A stretch of DNA of 64,000 bases from positions 682,001 to 746,000 of the forward strand of contig NZ_JAEHFW010000002.1 of the NCBI RefSeq assembly GCF_016522075.1. Reading direction: 5' to 3'. Under the pieces are notes generated by a model that was given only the letters and a program-made list of their open reading frames with translations, searched no databases and was not told the origin of the DNA. Each line of letters begins with the position of its first letter. The stretch's first letter is position 1. The position numbers and the translations under genes were made by a program. Shown here in pieces: positions 54,819 through 63,411 of this stretch. This DNA is from Mucilaginibacter segetis. GTDB lineage: Bacteria; Bacteroidota; Bacteroidia; Sphingobacteriales; Sphingobacteriaceae.

Positions 54819-55639
54819 TACTTACGGTAGAGATTATATAATATGTCAAGATCGCATGGCGTTAATACAGGCGTTTGATCTGTTTGTACGAAATGCGACT
54901 TAAAGGCAATAATAGCGGCGTTCAGGTCGGTAGTATCATATCCTATAAGCTTGAGTGCCGTTGTACTGTCGAAATTTTCAGGCGCCGGAAACATTACGGT
55001 ATCAGTCCAATAGCCAAAACCTTTTTGCGCTAATAGCTTCCAAGGGAAAAATACACCAGGATCTATTTTACGTTGAGGTGCAACATCCTGATGGCCTATA
55101 AAATTTGCTGTAGGTATATTATATGTTTTCTTTAATTGAGTAAGCAGTGCTAATAAACTGTTAATTTGTTTCGGGCTGAATGGCTCATGACCATTATTGT
55201 CCAGCTCAATTCCTATCGAGCAACTATTCATGTCAGTTATATTGCCCCATTTACCTACGCCTGCGTGCCAGGCCCTCATATAATCGTTAAGCATATGTAC
55301 CACGTTGCCGTTTTTTCCTATTACATAATGCGCGCTAACCTGCGTTTTTACCAGTGTGAAGGTTTTAAGCGTTTGCGCGGTGGAATCCTGTGCGGTATAG
55401 TGTATAACCACGTAATTAGGTTTTCGGAGATTGAAATTTACGGTACCCACCCATTCAGCCGGAATTTGAGTGCCGTTACTATCTACTAATAAAGGTGGTG
55501 TTTCCTGTTGTATGGTTTGGGCATAAACCGCTACTTGTTTTTTATAGACCTTGTTGGTTAATGCATATGGTCCTTTCGGTGAACAGGATACAATAATAAC
55601 AGAAAGCAGCAGGTAGTAAAGTAAATAATGTTTTCTCAT
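54815..55639 (-). CDS. N-acetylmuramoyl-L-alanine amidase (lipoprotein)
   Basis: 274 residues. A lipoprotein signal ('[13 protein letters not shown]') precedes an Amidase_2 domain with zinc ligands 'VVIHYTAQ' (His), '[11 protein letters not shown]' and '[16 protein letters not shown]' (His...Asp). Cleaves the amide between MurNAc and L-Ala; outer-membrane-anchored, periplasm-facing location inferred. It is 4 bp overlapped with glnS at the 3' end. Confidence 0.9.
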   Translation of the reverse strand: MRKHYLLYYLLLSVIIVSCSPKGPYALTNKVYKKQVAVYAQTIQQETPPLLVDSNGTQIPAEWVGTVNFNLRKPNYVVIHYTAQDSTAQTLKTFTLVKTQVSAHYVIGKNGNVVHMLNDYMRAWHAGVGKWGNITDMNSCSIGIELDNNGHEPFSPKQINSLLALLTQLKKTYNIPTANFIGHQDVAPQRKIDPGVFFPWKLLAQKGFGYWTDTVMFPAPENFDSTTALKLIGYDTTDLNAAIIAFKSHFVQTDQTPVLTPCDLDILYNLYRKY

Positions 55640-55690
55640 TAACGCCAGTATATGTTGGCGAAAGTAAGCAAATAATGCACCAGCCTTTAA

Positions 55691-56098
55691 TTATTTATTT
55701 TTATGCACGTAATCCTCTAATTCAATCTTATATTTTTCTTCGCCAAACAAATCTTGCAGATCCATATAAACTTTATAATTTACGGTATAAGCGTACGCAA
55801 ACTTTGCAACGGTAAGTTTTGCATCATCGGTAGAGAATTGGTTAAGCAAAACAGTAAGTTGATTAACAGTAATACCATTATTTACTAGTCCGGATTTCAG
55901 CACTTCTATCTTTTCAGCATCATTGCGTTGTTTACGCATAACATTTAATATACTATCCCTTCTGGTATCAGGCATGGCCTTGGTGGGGTGTTTGAGCTTT
56001 TGAGTGAAAGGCGATAAAGGTTTTATAACCATAGTATCTGCAATGGCAATGCTCATTACACAAAAAAGGACTAATACTAACGCAATTATTTTTTTCAT
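55691..56098 (-). CDS. DUF4476 domain-containing secreted protein
   Basis: 135 residues. A signal peptide ('LVLVLFCVMSIAIADTM') is followed by the helical DUF4476 domain ('NGITVNQLTVLLNQFSTDDA' and 'KLTVAKFAYAYTVNYKVYMD'). The domain's function is unknown. It is a single gene between the amidase and TerC genes. Confidence 0.82.
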   Translation of the reverse strand: MKKIIALVLVLFCVMSIAIADTMVIKPLSPFTQKLKHPTKAMPDTRRDSILNVMRKQRNDAEKIEVLKSGLVNNGITVNQLTVLLNQFSTDDAKLTVAKFAYAYTVNYKVYMDLQDLFGEEKYKIELEDYVHKNK

Positions 56099-56154
56099 GG
56101 ATTTTTTGATTTATCAATTAGTTTAAAAGAAATAAATAACTTGAATTTATTTTA

Positions 56155-56937
56155 CTAAACGTTATTCTTCGTTACTATATCTTTAGCGTTCCTTGCAGCC
56201 TTTTTAGACCGCATCTTTAAATTCAGCATCTCAACTAATACGGAAAACGCCATTGCGAAATAGATATAACCTTTTGGAATGTGCTGCTCTAATGCCTCTG
56301 CTAAAAGGGAAACCCCAATAAGCAACAAAAAGGATAGCGCCAGCATTTTTACAGTAGGGTGTTTATTAACAAAGGAAGCAACTCCATTTGATGCCCAAAT
56401 CATAATGCCTACCGCTATTATCACAGCTGCTATCATGATCTCTACATGACTGGCCATACCAACAGCGGTAATAACCGAATCAAGCGAGAATACGATGTCA
56501 AGCAGCATGATCTGGAATATGGTTCCCCAAAATGAATGCGGTTTTACATTGGCATCACCTTCTTCTTCTCCTTCAATTTTATGATGTATTTCAGATGTGC
56601 TTTTATATATTAAAAATAGTCCTCCGATTATTAAAATCAGATCACGGCCGGATATGGCAAGTTTTTCTACCCATTCCGGGTTGGTAATATCCATCATCCC
56701 TGCTATATTAAACAAAGGTGTGGTTAACGTCATTACCCAACTTATGGATAACAGCAATAATATCCGTGTAAGCATAGCCATCCCCAGGCCTACCTTTCGC
56801 CCTTTGTCTTGCTGATTGGCAGGTAATTTATCCGACAGGATAGATATAAATATAACGTTATCAATACCCAGTACTATTTCTAAAACAGTTAATGTAATCA
56901 AAGATATCCAGGCTTCCGGATCGGTAAATATTTCCAT
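56155..56937 (-). CDS. TerC family membrane protein
   Basis: 260 residues, seven predicted helices, with the acidic TerC motifs 'LEIVLGIDNVIFISILSDKL' and 'LLDIVFSLDSVITAVGM'. TerC-type proteins move or sense metals (notably Mn2+) at the inner membrane; the metal here is inferred. Confidence 0.9.
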   Translation of the reverse strand: MEIFTDPEAWISLITLTVLEIVLGIDNVIFISILSDKLPANQQDKGRKVGLGMAMLTRILLLLSISWVMTLTTPLFNIAGMMDITNPEWVEKLAISGRDLILIIGGLFLIYKSTSEIHHKIEGEEEGDANVKPHSFWGTIFQIMLLDIVFSLDSVITAVGMASHVEIMIAAVIIAVGIMIWASNGVASFVNKHPTVKMLALSFLLLIGVSLLAEALEQHIPKGYIYFAMAFSVLVEMLNLKMRSKKAARNAKDIVTKNNV

Positions 56938-56960
56938 GTAACAAATTTATGCCTAAAATA

Positions 56961-56994
56961 ATAAAACCCTTGCCGGTAACAACAAGAGTTTTAT
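56961..56994 (-). terminator. Terminator of the sigma-operon
   Basis: Stem AAAACCCTTG / CAAGAGTTTT (one mismatch), 22 bp past the stop of the secreted repeat protein on the minus strand and 24 bp upstream of the terC ATG. T-rich flanks. Confidence 0.55.
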
Positions 56995-57015
56995 AAATAG
57001 GTTCGGGTTAATGTA

Positions 57016-58305
57016 TTATTGAAAATTTACCTGGGTGAAATTTCCGCGAATAATTATTTTACCATTGGTATTAGCTTTGCCGATGTATCCCTTATATGTT
57101 TTGGTAGATGACCAGCCTTTTTGCTCATCCGTTGATTTGTACGTACATTTTACCTTATCATCATTAAAATCGAATCCCCCCATTTTTGTAGTAACATCAA
57201 AGTTAAAAGCCTCGGAATTTTTAAAATCAAAATCTATATTAGTAAATGCTGCATCAACATTTATATTGCTAACGGTTTTATCGATGGTGCCTATTCTGAA
57301 ACCATCGCCATATTTTATATCTACATTGGCCGCGCCTTTTAGCCTGTCAATATCTATTGAGGAGAAACTTATATGTGCATCAATATTATTAACAGTGCCG
57401 GTTTTTAAACTTCCGTAGGAAACTCTTAATTTTCCGCTGTTAAAATCTGTAATATTGGCATCTCCATAACTTACTTTAACATCATTTTCGGTATTTGTAA
57501 GGCCTGCAGCAGTTAAACCACCATAACTAACCCTTAACAAGGTTTTACCCGAGAGCTCCGGAAGAGACACGGAACCAAAACGATTGGTAATATCTATACC
57601 ATTAGACGCCGGCATATAAACCGTGTAGTTAATTTCTATATGTGTTCTGTTATTATTGCCGGAATTGCCATTAAATAAATTAGTTTTAAATGATACTACA
57701 GAGCCTGTTTTACTGCTACTAATACTTGACCCATCTGCCATATAATTCACAGTTGATTCATCCCTTGCTCCGAATTTCATTTGTACATCAACTTTAAATT
57801 CGTTCTTGTTCCAGGTATTAACCGTAATTTTGCCAAAAGTGTTATTTATTTGCAGTACATCATTTCCGTCAACACTATAACTCTTACTGTAATTTTTTAT
57901 CTTTTCTACCAATTTACCATCAGCCAACTGCTGTTTATAATCATCTTCTGATAATCTGGCGGGGTTGTCGATATCAATAGATATATCGGGTATATTTACG
58001 TTGAAATTTTTATCGAAATTATCCCCAAAATCCTTAAATCCGGCTTCGAGGGATTTTCCAAGATCCTGCATAGCTAACTCTACTTGTTTGCCTTGTATTG
58101 TGCTCAGGTTTTTGATAGTAGTTTTAAGTTTTTCCAGATTAATATTTACATTGATATTAATATCATCGTTATCATTAATCGCATGATCTTGAGCTTTTGG
58201 CGTTACTGGCGGTGCTGCCGGTATTTGTTGTGAAAAGGCAGTAAGGCTAAAAACAGACATTAGCATTAAAGCAATAATACTTTCATTAAATACTTTTAAT
58301 TTCAT
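57016..58305 (-). CDS. Secreted beta-repeat protein of the sigma operon (DUF4097-like)
   Basis: 429 residues from ATG 58305, which gives a signal peptide ('MLMSVFSLTAFSQQ'). The N-terminal third is acidic and coiled; the rest is a repeated right-handed beta pattern ('NTWNKNEFKVDVQMKFG', 'RVSYGGLTAAGLTN', 'KVSYGDANITDFNSGKLRVS'), like the DUF4097/'toastrack' type. The start overlaps the upstream anti-sigma-type gene by 20 bp. It could be the envelope sensor or the stress-induced product of the sigma factor. Not otherwise identified. Confidence 0.75.
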   Translation of the reverse strand: MKLKVFNESIIALMLMSVFSLTAFSQQIPAAPPVTPKAQDHAINDNDDININVNINLEKLKTTIKNLSTIQGKQVELAMQDLGKSLEAGFKDFGDNFDKNFNVNIPDISIDIDNPARLSEDDYKQQLADGKLVEKIKNYSKSYSVDGNDVLQINNTFGKITVNTWNKNEFKVDVQMKFGARDESTVNYMADGSSISSSKTGSVVSFKTNLFNGNSGNNNRTHIEINYTVYMPASNGIDITNRFGSVSLPELSGKTLLRVSYGGLTAAGLTNTENDVKVSYGDANITDFNSGKLRVSYGSLKTGTVNNIDAHISFSSIDIDRLKGAANVDIKYGDGFRIGTIDKTVSNINVDAAFTNIDFDFKNSEAFNFDVTTKMGGFDFNDDKVKCTYKSTDEQKGWSSTKTYKGYIGKANTNGKIIIRGNFTQVNFQ

Positions 58306-58861
58306 TTCTTTGATCCTTTTTACTTTGATTGAATTGTTCAATTACACTTAATTGTTGATTAAGCACCTCTGTTTGTATTTGCAAGTTCCGGATCATTGCA
58401 CGTAAAATACGTTCCTGATTAGGACTGGTAGCCAAATCTTTAGTTAGCTTTTTGTAATTCTCCTGAATTTTAGCGATATCGTTATTAAACTCCTGATATA
58501 ACTGAGGGTCGAACTTTGCTACTTGTTTTAATTCAATACGTTTAGTATTAATTGCAGATACGAGTTGAATTTGTTGTTTAGCATAAGTGGGATTTATATC
58601 AGCCAGTTTAATGTTTGTGTTTTCTGTTTTTTGACTTTGTATGTACACGCCGAAACCTACGCCCATAATTACTATTATTATGGCGGCAACCCTTAGTACA
58701 AAGCCAAGGGAGAACGTTCTTGCTCCCCGCTTTTTTGGCAGTTGGCTAGCCTCCCACATATCCAGCTCTTTTTCAATATTACCCCAAATATCATCGCTTG
58801 GCTGTAGGTCATCAAATTTCTCCCTGTTGTCGCTAATAAAATTTTCAAGCCGTTTGCTCAT
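58286..58861 (-). CDS. Anti-sigma-factor-like single-pass membrane protein
   Basis: 191 residues. The N-terminal ~45 residues are cytosolic ('LENFISDNREKFDDLQPSDD'), a single membrane helix spans about 52-74, and the periplasmic part is helical and coiled. Start ATG overlaps the stop of the ECF sigma gene by 4 bp (translational coupling). No zinc-binding anti-sigma motif is visible; the call rests on topology and operon order. Confidence 0.75.
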   Translation of the reverse strand: MSKRLENFISDNREKFDDLQPSDDIWGNIEKELDMWEASQLPKKRGARTFSLGFVLRVAAIIIVIMGVGFGVYIQSQKTENTNIKLADINPTYAKQQIQLVSAINTKRIELKQVAKFDPQLYQEFNNDIAKIQENYKKLTKDLATSPNQERILRAMIRNLQIQTEVLNQQLSVIEQFNQSKKDQRNEIKSI

Positions 58862-59418
58862 CTTGTAATTCCTTTCCTGATTAATATATCATTCAATTTC
58901 CGTTTAGCCCTCAAAAACTGGGTACGCGATGTGTTCTCTGATATTTCCAGCACTTGCCCTATCTCCTCATGGTCGTACCCCTCCAGTAGGTAAAGCGTCA
59001 GTACTATCCTATAACCATCAGGCAATTCATTAATTGCTCGCTTTATCTGTTGTACTTTATATTGGAGGTCACTGTCATCAATTATCTCTGTATCCGGTAT
59101 GTTTTCTAATTGCCCTTCTTCTATTTCTACCAATTCAAGTTTGCGCTTTCGAAGCATGTTAATAGCACGATGTATTACAATTTGTTTAAGCCATAGTCCA
59201 AAAGTGGTTTCCTGTCTAAAATCTTTCATCCGTTTAAAGGCATCTGTAAAAGCTTCCTGTAATACATCTTCAGCTTCCGCAATATTACCCACTATCCTAA
59301 AGGCGACGTTAAGCATCGCTTTAGCATACAATCGGTATAATTCATAACAGGCCTTCTTACTACCCTGTTTACACTCAACTACAAGGCTATAGTGTTTATC
59401 AACGTATACGGCTTCCAA
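58858..59418 (-). CDS. ECF RNA polymerase sigma factor
   Basis: 186 residues with sigma region 2 ('RLYAKAMLNVAFRIVGNIAE' then 'AEDVLQEAFTDAFKRMKDF') and region 4 ('LPDGYRIVLTLYLLEGYDHE' then 'EIGQVLEISENTSRTQFLRA'). It drives an extracytoplasmic stress regulon; first gene of the three-gene unit with the membrane protein and the secreted repeat protein. Confidence 0.92.
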   Translation of the reverse strand: MEAVYVDKHYSLVVECKQGSKKACYELYRLYAKAMLNVAFRIVGNIAEAEDVLQEAFTDAFKRMKDFRQETTFGLWLKQIVIHRAINMLRKRKLELVEIEEGQLENIPDTEIIDDSDLQYKVQQIKRAINELPDGYRIVLTLYLLEGYDHEEIGQVLEISENTSRTQFLRAKRKLNDILIRKGITR

Positions 59419-59514
59419 ATTAATAATAGGTTTCAGATTAAATGACGCCGTGTAACCAACAACGTTGCATTGCAGTTAAAATAATTTTCGAGGAGAGGAT
59501 ATAATATATTTAGC

Positions 59515-60051
59515 TTATTGTGTGGCTAAAAATTTATCAATGGCACTTATAGCATTCGCATATCTTTCCGGACCGTTTCCGGATATCAATTCATAGCGGG
59601 CATTTAGCTCTCGGAGTTCTTTATACCAAACATCCATGAAGTGTTCGCGCATGTGCGGGAAATCACGTAAAGGGTCGTGTTCCCAAGGTAGGTCAATATT
59701 TAGCAGCAGGTAAAAGTCATAAGTGTGTTTAGGTAATTCATCAAGTACTTCCTGTGGTGCTTTCCCGAAAGTATATTCACTCCATATTTTTACCGTAATA
59801 AATGTGGTATCGCAAATTAAGATCTTATTGGCTTTAGGGAGTAGTTCATATTCAAGAGCCAGCTGACCATTAAACATATTGATCTCATCCTGCCATGTGG
59901 GGGTATCTGTTAAACCTTCGCAATATGCACGGGCAAACTCAGGCACCCAAACTGTACGGTAATGCTCCGCCAAATATGCAGACATGGTAGATTTGCCGGT
60001 AGACTCCGGTCCAACTATAGCTATTTTGAATATATCTGTTTTATTCATCAA
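59515..60051 (-). CDS. Nicotinamide riboside kinase-like ATPase (NadR C-terminal type)
   Basis: 178 residues with Walker A 'GPESTGKSTMSAYLAEHY' (residues 14-21 core) and 'WVPEFARAYCEGLTD', matching the ribosylnicotinamide kinase domain of NadR. The NMN adenylyltransferase and DNA-binding domains of NadR are absent. It overlaps pnuC by 11 bp, so uptake and phosphorylation of nicotinamide riboside are coupled in one transcript. Confidence 0.85.
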   Translation of the reverse strand: MMNKTDIFKIAIVGPESTGKSTMSAYLAEHYRTVWVPEFARAYCEGLTDTPTWQDEINMFNGQLALEYELLPKANKILICDTTFITVKIWSEYTFGKAPQEVLDELPKHTYDFYLLLNIDLPWEHDPLRDFPHMREHFMDVWYKELRELNARYELISGNGPERYANAISAIDKFLATQ

Positions 60052-60670
60052 TCCTCGCGTCTGTAGCTTTAATTAACTGACTTTTGTAATCCTTCTTCCA
60101 GTCAATGTAGCCCATTAAGGCGATACCCACATATATGGCGTACATAACTGCTGTAAGGTGCAGATCTTTAAATATATAAACGCCAACGTAAATTACATCA
60201 ACAAATATCCATATCAGCCAATTCTCTAAAACCTTCCGAGCCAGGAAAACCTGTGCAACCAGGCTACATGCTGTGCAAAAACTATCAATATAGGGATATG
60301 ATGCGGGAGTGTATTTTAAAAGTGTGCCTAATATAAAGGTGAAAAAAGCTATAGCAATAACAGATACTAATACTTCCTTTTTAGTGATTATTGCAACCGG
60401 TGTTTTCTTTTCGTCTTTAGGTTTTTTGCTCCAGTAATACCAGCCATAAATATTGACTATGAAGAAATAAACCTGTAGGCCCATATCCGCATACAGATGT
60501 GCCTCAAAAAATATAAAGATATAAAGTGTAACGCTGATGATGGCAATGGGCCAGTTCCATATATTGTTAACCGCAGCCAGGTAAACACATAACAGTCCGG
60601 TTATAACACCACATAGCTCCAGCCAGGTTTGTTGTTGCCACCAATCTTGCAGCAAGTGTACAATTTGCAT
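60041..60670 (-). CDS. pnuC: Nicotinamide riboside transporter
   Basis: 209 residues, six to seven membrane helices, with 'ISVTLYIFIFFEAHLYADMG' and 'ENWLIWIFVDVIYVGVYIFK', the PnuC hallmarks (W-x-x-W-I-x-x-D substrate region). Facilitates nicotinamide riboside entry, trapped by the kinase encoded just downstream. Confidence 0.9.
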   Translation of the reverse strand: MQIVHLLQDWWQQQTWLELCGVITGLLCVYLAAVNNIWNWPIAIISVTLYIFIFFEAHLYADMGLQVYFFIVNIYGWYYWSKKPKDEKKTPVAIITKKEVLVSVIAIAFFTFILGTLLKYTPASYPYIDSFCTACSLVAQVFLARKVLENWLIWIFVDVIYVGVYIFKDLHLTAVMYAIYVGIALMGYIDWKKDYKSQLIKATDARIDE

Positions 60671-60698
60671 GGCGTAAATATAAGTAAGGTATTTAATT

Positions 60699-60730
60699 AA
60701 AAAGCCTCATCTGAATCAGAGGAGGCTTTA
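60699..60730 (-). terminator. Terminator of the M13 peptidase gene
   Basis: Minus-strand stem AAAGCCTC + TCTGA / TCAGA + GAGGCTTT followed by TTTTTAATT, 21 bp past the stop codon. Confidence 0.8.
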
Positions 60731-60750
60731 AATGCACTTATATTACCAGC

Positions 60751-62805
60751 TTACCATATTTTTACCCTTTTATCAGGGTCGATCCATAATTTATCTCCTT
60801 TTTTTACACCAAAAGCTTCGTAAAACTCAGGAACATCGGCAAATGGTCCGTTAACCCGTAAAAAGTCTGGTGAATGCTCGTTGGTAAGTATCTGACTTAA
60901 TAACGACTCTTTTCGGGCTTGCCCCATCCAACCTAATGCATAACCTAAAAAGTAACGCTGAAGTGGAGTAAGCCCGTTTATTTTTTTGCCCTCTTTATAT
61001 TGATCCGTCTTTTTAAAGGCATCAAGTCCAATTACAATTCCACCAAGGTCTGCAATATTTTCCCCTAACGTGGCTTTACCATTAACAGATTGACCATATA
61101 CTTTATAATTATTGAACTGATCTACCAGTTTTTGCGCGCGCTTAGCGAAATTAACAGAGTCCTGTGGTAGCCACCATTCTTTAAGATTTCCCTTTGCATC
61201 AAACTGACGGCCCTCATCATCAAATCCATGGGTCATTTCGTGGCCTATTGTTGATGCCGCCGCATAGCCATAAACAACCGCGTCATCAACATTTTCATCT
61301 GCTGTGCCGGGCAGGGTAAGCATAGCAGCAGGTAAAACTATCTCATTGTTTGATGGATTATAATAGGCGTTATAGGTTTGTGGTGTCATTCCCCATTCCT
61401 CCCGGTCAACTGGTTTACCCAGTTTATCAGCATTACGCTGATGTAAAAAAGCATTTCCGTTCATTACATTTTGTGCGTAAGATGAACGGTCTATCTTAAG
61501 ATCCGAGAAGTCTTTCCACTTATCCGGATAGCCAACTTTAGGGTAAACCTTAGCCAGTTTCTCGTATGCCTTTTGTTTAGTTTTCTTACTCATCCAATCC
61601 AGCTTTTCAATATGCTCTTTAAAGGTGGCGCGCATGGCCTCAACCAGGTCTACATAACGTTTTTTTGTTTTTTCTGGAAAGTATTCTTTCACAAATATTT
61701 GTCCCAATACTTCACCCATTAAACTATTCTCGGTATCCAGGACGCGTTTCCAACGCGGCAACTCTTCTTTACGACCTGATAATACAGTGCCGTAAAAACG
61801 GAAATTCTCATCAGCAAAAGACTTACTAAGGTATGGGCTGTAATCATTCACCAGATTTTTACGCAGATAGTTTTTCCAATCATCAATGCTATAGCTTTTT
61901 AGTGCTTTGTTCACTGCCCGATAATACTCCGGCTGCCCAACAATAACAGTGTCCACATTCTTATATCCCATGGTCTCAAATGTCGCTTTCCAGTCAATAT
62001 CAGGTGCCAGTTTACTTAAACCAGCTACAGGCATTTTGTTATAATTATGATATGGATCGCGCAGATCGACCAATTTACGTGAGCTATCTGCCAAAAACTT
62101 TTCTAACTCATACGTCTTGTTTGTGGCGGCCGTTGCTGCATCAGGTGTTAACCCTATTAGTTTGTATAAAGCAGGCAAGTGTTTTTGTTGATAGTCTGTA
62201 CGTATATCAACACTATGCTGATCGGTATTAAAATAATAATCTCTATTAGGTAATCCGATACCTGTTTGATACAACTGTAAGGCTATTTTATCACTGTTTT
62301 TGTCATCCTGCCCGGCATAAGCACCAATAGGAGTAGGTACACCTATGGTTGCCAGGTGTGCGAATTCATTTACCAGACTTTTTATATCGGTAATGTGATC
62401 AATTTTGGCGAGCTCGTCTTTTAATGGACTTAAACCTTGTTTTTCAATGGATACCGTATCCATGCCGGTATAATAAAAATCGCCGATTTTTTGAGTGTTG
62501 CTTCCCTTTTCAGCATTTGCCTTCATCGCATCCTCATTGATTTTTTTGAGTTTGCTGCGCAGATCTTCCTGTACAATGTTGCCTAAGCCCCAATAAGAGT
62601 AAGCATCTGGTATAGGGTTTTCCTTAATCCATTTACCATTGGCATATTTAAAAAAATCATCGCCTGGTTTTACGGTTGTGTCCATATGACCAATCACCTG
62701 GTCATTTTCCGCATAAATTTTAGTGCGGTCTTTATCTTTGCAGGCGGCAAGAAATAGTGCGCCGATTGAGCAAATAGCAATAGCGATAGTAGTTTTGTTT
62801 TTCAT
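60751..62805 (-). CDS. M13 family metallopeptidase (PepO/neprilysin-like), lipoprotein
   Basis: 684 residues. Lipoprotein signal ('GALFLAACKDKD'), M13 N-terminal helical domain, then the catalytic 'HEMTHGFDDEGRQFDAKGNL' (H522, E523, H526) and 'ENIADLGGIVIG' (third zinc ligand Glu), and 'DKLWIDPDKRVKIW' at the C terminus in place of the usual C-x-x-W ending. Acts on small peptides in the periplasm/outer membrane. Length typical of the family. Confidence 0.93.
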   Translation of the reverse strand: MKNKTTIAIAICSIGALFLAACKDKDRTKIYAENDQVIGHMDTTVKPGDDFFKYANGKWIKENPIPDAYSYWGLGNIVQEDLRSKLKKINEDAMKANAEKGSNTQKIGDFYYTGMDTVSIEKQGLSPLKDELAKIDHITDIKSLVNEFAHLATIGVPTPIGAYAGQDDKNSDKIALQLYQTGIGLPNRDYYFNTDQHSVDIRTDYQQKHLPALYKLIGLTPDAATAATNKTYELEKFLADSSRKLVDLRDPYHNYNKMPVAGLSKLAPDIDWKATFETMGYKNVDTVIVGQPEYYRAVNKALKSYSIDDWKNYLRKNLVNDYSPYLSKSFADENFRFYGTVLSGRKEELPRWKRVLDTENSLMGEVLGQIFVKEYFPEKTKKRYVDLVEAMRATFKEHIEKLDWMSKKTKQKAYEKLAKVYPKVGYPDKWKDFSDLKIDRSSYAQNVMNGNAFLHQRNADKLGKPVDREEWGMTPQTYNAYYNPSNNEIVLPAAMLTLPGTADENVDDAVVYGYAAASTIGHEMTHGFDDEGRQFDAKGNLKEWWLPQDSVNFAKRAQKLVDQFNNYKVYGQSVNGKATLGENIADLGGIVIGLDAFKKTDQYKEGKKINGLTPLQRYFLGYALGWMGQARKESLLSQILTNEHSPDFLRVNGPFADVPEFYEAFGVKKGDKLWIDPDKRVKIW

Positions 62806-63411
62806 CTTTTTAATTTTTGTATATAAAAAAATACAAGTAGTGTATGTTATAGCAGAATGTGGTAATAGCGTACTTATCCGGCTTTAATAAATTTTATTAA
62901 ATGTGAGGTTAAAGCGGCATTAAAGCAAAATAATCTTTAAAATATTACAAAGAAAAATTCAACTAATAACATTATTGACTCTGATGAATTTTAGCAATTG
63001 GATTGAGCGGTTTTAAATAAGCCATATTTGTAAATATTTAAATATCAGTTATTAATAAATATTTGGAGCTGAGAAATTACAACTGTTAGATTATACCGAA
63101 TAATTTAGCAGGCAATATTTTTCCGGAAATGTGACCGTAATTCTTAGTATGCTAAATTATCTGGCTTCACTTTTGTAAAACAATTATGACTCTGCATTTA
63201 ACTGTGAAAAAAATAAAATACATCTACCTATAAAAAATTTTGTTTTGAATTCTCAGGCGCCCAAGTTGAGATGGAATTGTTCTTTATTTTGGGTTTAATC
63301 AATAGTTTAAATTAATTAGGGGAAAAGGGAGCTTCAAAAGGCTCTCTTTTTTTATGTACGATATTTTGCTATGCATGCATAATATTCATACCTTTAAATT
63401 TTCCAAACACT
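62806..63411. other. 606-bp intergenic region without protein genes
   Basis: AT-rich, no credible coding frame. The left half (to about 63230) holds nothing I can name. The right part contains a short hairpin (TCTCA 63251-63255 / TGAGA 63267-63271) and a strong plus-strand terminator (63324-63353) only 59 bp before the acyl-CoA dehydrogenase start. It may encode a small RNA or a leader attenuator. Confidence 0.6.
63324..63353 (+). terminator. Plus-strand Rho-independent terminator without an upstream gene
   Basis: Nine-base-pair stem AAAGGGAGC/GCTCTCTTT (one G-U), 8-nt loop and a run of seven T. No plus-strand protein gene precedes it back to 62806, so it ends an unidentified transcript or attenuates the following gene. 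Confidence 0.75.
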
